This document shows, piece by piece, positions 13,951 through 15,939 of a stretch of 15,939 bases of DNA. The stretch's first letter is position 1, and each line of letters begins with the position of its first letter. The translations under genes were made by a program, and so were the position numbers. Under the pieces are notes generated by a model. That model was not told the DNA's origin. It made no database searches and was given only the letters and a program-made list of their open reading frames with translations. Source of the stretch: Proteobacteria bacterium UBA2383 (lineage in GTDB: Bacteria > Pseudomonadota > Gammaproteobacteria > Competibacterales > Competibacteraceae). The stretch is taken from the NCBI GenBank assembly GCA_002343485.1, contig DDST01000056.1, positions 9,140 to 25,078 on the forward strand, given 5' to 3'.

Positions 13951-15939
13951 ATGTCATCGCGCGCTCGCGTATGGCCAGGCAAATCCTATCCACTCGGTGC
14001 AACCTGGGACGGCAAAGGCGTCAATTTTGCGCTGTTCTCCGCTCATGCCGAAAAAATTGAATTGTGCCTGTTCGATTCCTCGGGTCAGCGCGAAATTGAG
14101 CGATTGGTGCTTCCCGAACACACCGATCAAGTCTGGCATGGTTACGTGCCGGGATTGTGGCCTGGCGCCCTGTACGGCTATCGTGTTTCTGGACCTTATG
14201 AACCACAACTTGGCCATCGCTTTAACCATCACAAGCTATTGCTCGATCCTTATGCGAAACAGTTTTACGGCTCGCTGCATTTGCGCGATGAGCACTGCGG
14301 CTACCAAGTTGGCCACCATGACGCCGACATGTCTTTCGATACGCGTGACAACGCCCGCGATATGCTCAAATGCGTAGTGGTCGACACCAATTTTAATTGG
14401 GAAAATGATCGCTTACCTGAAATTCCCTGGTCACGAAGCATCATCTATGAAGCTCATGTACGGGGCTTCACCATCCGGCATGAAGGCGTTCCTCACCATC
14501 TGCGCGGTACCTTTGCGGGCATGGCTCATCCGGAAATTATTAAACACCTCCAATCATTGGGGGTTACTGCGGTCGAGATGATGCCAGTTCACGCCTTCGT
14601 CGATGACCGGTTTCTGACAGACCGGGGTCTGCGCAACTACTGGGGCTACAATACCCTGTGCTTCTTCGCCCCAGAACCACGCTATCTAAGCGGTGGTGAC
14701 TTAGCTGAATTCAAGACCATGGTCAAGCGCCTGCATGATGCAGGTATCGAGGTACTGCTGGACGTGGTATATAACCATACCTCAGAAGGTAATGAATTTG
14801 GCCCCACCTTGAGTTTCCGGGGGATCGACAACGCCTCCTACTACCGGTTGCTGCCTGACGACCGCCGTCACTATATCAACGACACCGGTTGTGGCAATAC
14901 CCTAAACCTGATTCACCCCCGTGTGTTGCAAATGGTCATGGACAGCCTGCGTTACTGGGTAAATGAGATGCATGTGGACGGTTTTCGTTTTGACCTGGCA
15001 GTCACTCTGGGACGGGAAGTTTATGGCTATGACCGGGGCGGTGGCTTTTTCGATGCGATCCGCCAGGATCCGGCCATGTCACGCGTGAAGATCATCGCTG
15101 AACCCTGGGATATTGGCCCTGGCGGCTATCAATTAGGTGGCTTCCCAGCCGGTACCGCAGAATGGAATGATCGTTTTCGTGACACCGTACGCCGGTTCTG
15201 GTGTGGACACGATGGCATGTTGGGGCAACTAGCGCCTAACTTGCTAGCTTCCAGTGATCTGTTTGAACATGACTGTCGACGTCCATGGGCCTCAGTGAAT
15301 TATGTCGCCAGCCATGACGGCTTCCCGCTGGCCGACTTAGTCAGCTACAACGATCGCCATAACGAAGCCAATGGCGAAGACAATCGCGATGGCCATCCCT
15401 CGAATTTCAGCTATAACCACGGAGTCGAAGGGCCAACGGATAACGTGGACATTCGGCAGATACGCTTACGTCAACGGCGCAACATGCTAGCAACCGTTCT
15501 GCTGGCTCAGGGAACTCCGATGTTACTGGCTGGTGACGAATTTGGCCGAAGCCAGGGTGGAAACAATAACGCCTACTGCCAGGACAACGAAATCAACTGG
15601 CTAAACTGGGAGGATATTCCTGCTGAAGAGCAGGAATTTATGGATTTTGTGCGCCGACTGATCAACCTGCGGCAAGAACATCCGGTACTTCGCCGTACAC
15701 GTTTCCTGCACGGCTTGCAGATCTCGAAGACCAACGGCCTGCGGGATATCGACTGGATCAGTCCAGGCGGCGGTGCGATGAGTGACTATCATTGGCAGGA
15801 ACCCAAGGCGCGCTGTCTGGGTATGCTCCTGGCTGGTGATGCAGGTGAGTATTTTACCCCGGATGGCTACCCAGAAACCGATGACACCCTGCTGATCATC
15901 CTCAATGCGGGTCATATGACCATTCCATTTAGTATGCCG
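13951..15939 (+). CDS. glgX: Glycogen debranching enzyme GlgX (GH13), 3'-truncated
   Basis: It hydrolyses the alpha-1,6 branch points left after phosphorylase trimming, yielding maltodextrins that MalQ can process. The frame is open from ATG 13951 to the window end: 663 codons with no stop. A GGAGG lies about 6 bases before the start. The protein begins RVWPGKSYPLGATWDGKGVNFALFSAHAEKIELCLFD, the CBM48-type N-terminal domain. RNYWGYNT, GH13 region I DVVYNHT (271-277), Asp348 in GFRFDLA, Glu384 in IIAEPWDIGPGGYQLG and Asp456 in VASHDGF give the full catalytic set. QDNEINWLNW is typical of GlgX and isoamylases. Family members are roughly 650-750 residues, so only the end of the C-terminal domain should be missing. 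Codon use is GC-richer than in glgB. TreX-type enzymes are close relatives; the glg context favours GlgX. Confidence 0.95.
   Translation, partial: MSSRARVWPGKSYPLGATWDGKGVNFALFSAHAEKIELCLFDSSGQREIERLVLPEHTDQVWHGYVPGLWPGALYGYRVSGPYEPQLGHRFNHHKLLLDPYAKQFYGSLHLRDEHCGYQVGHHDADMSFDTRDNARDMLKCVVVDTNFNWENDRLPEIPWSRSIIYEAHVRGFTIRHEGVPHHLRGTFAGMAHPEIIKHLQSLGVTAVEMMPVHAFVDDRFLTDRGLRNYWGYNTLCFFAPEPRYLSGGDLAEFKTMVKRLHDAGIEVLLDVVYNHTSEGNEFGPTLSFRGIDNASYYRLLPDDRRHYINDTGCGNTLNLIHPRVLQMVMDSLRYWVNEMHVDGFRFDLAVTLGREVYGYDRGGGFFDAIRQDPAMSRVKIIAEPWDIGPGGYQLGGFPAGTAEWNDRFRDTVRRFWCGHDGMLGQLAPNLLASSDLFEHDCRRPWASVNYVASHDGFPLADLVSYNDRHNEANGEDNRDGHPSNFSYNHGVEGPTDNVDIRQIRLRQRRNMLATVLLAQGTPMLLAGDEFGRSQGGNNNAYCQDNEINWLNWEDIPAEEQEFMDFVRRLINLRQEHPVLRRTRFLHGLQISKTNGLRDIDWISPGGGAMSDYHWQEPKARCLGMLLAGDAGEYFTPDGYPETDDTLLIILNAGHMTIPFSMP

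Noticed and set aside
13853..14377. 174-residue plus-strand open frame at the start of glgX
   Set aside because: It is out of frame with glgX, whose own frame carries a full set of GH13 motifs from 13951; it is not a separate gene.
1..15939. Defence system, prophage, insertion sequence, CRISPR array, tRNA or rRNA
   Set aside because: No transposase, integrase, regular spaced repeats or RNA-gene sequence was recognised on either strand.

Overview
The window is bacterial chromosomal DNA, most likely from a beta- or gammaproteobacterium. The grounds are a GltB/GltD glutamate synthase pair, a CysB-type LysR regulator that starts and ends like the enterobacterial protein (324 residues), proteobacterial-type glycogen enzymes, and a protein resembling the enterobacterial replication-terminus protein Tus. 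No RNA gene, transposase, CRISPR array or phage gene was seen. The genus cannot be named from the sequence alone.

Layout: (1) 1-5444, + strand: the 3' part of gltB (cut by the window edge) and complete gltD, the two subunits of NADPH glutamate synthase. (2) 5445-5679: a gene-free spacer with two REP-like palindromes in opposite orientation and a third stem-loop. (3) 5680-6486, +: thiM, thiazole salvage. (4) 6598-9401, - strand: glgC then malQ, converging on thiM, with a long hairpin between the convergent ends. (5) 9402-9617: divergent promoter region with a perfect palindrome. (6) 9618-15939, +: glgB, cysB, a Tus-like gene, and glgX, which runs off the window.

Most of the right half is a glycogen locus. 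GlgC makes ADP-glucose, GlgB branches the polymer, GlgX debranches it, and MalQ recycles short maltodextrins; glycogen synthase and phosphorylase are not in view. Two genes without a glycogen role sit between glgB and glgX: cysB, only 13 bases after glgB, and the Tus-like gene.

The most interesting feature is the Tus-like gene (12891-13802). Its 303 residues fit the length and block order of the replication-fork-arrest protein Tus. Two tandem 15-base repeats (GATGWTGGTATWAAW) lie directly before it and a third closely similar copy overlaps its 3' end, all in the same orientation. These are candidate Ter-like or autoregulatory sites, although they could also be extended -10 promoter elements.
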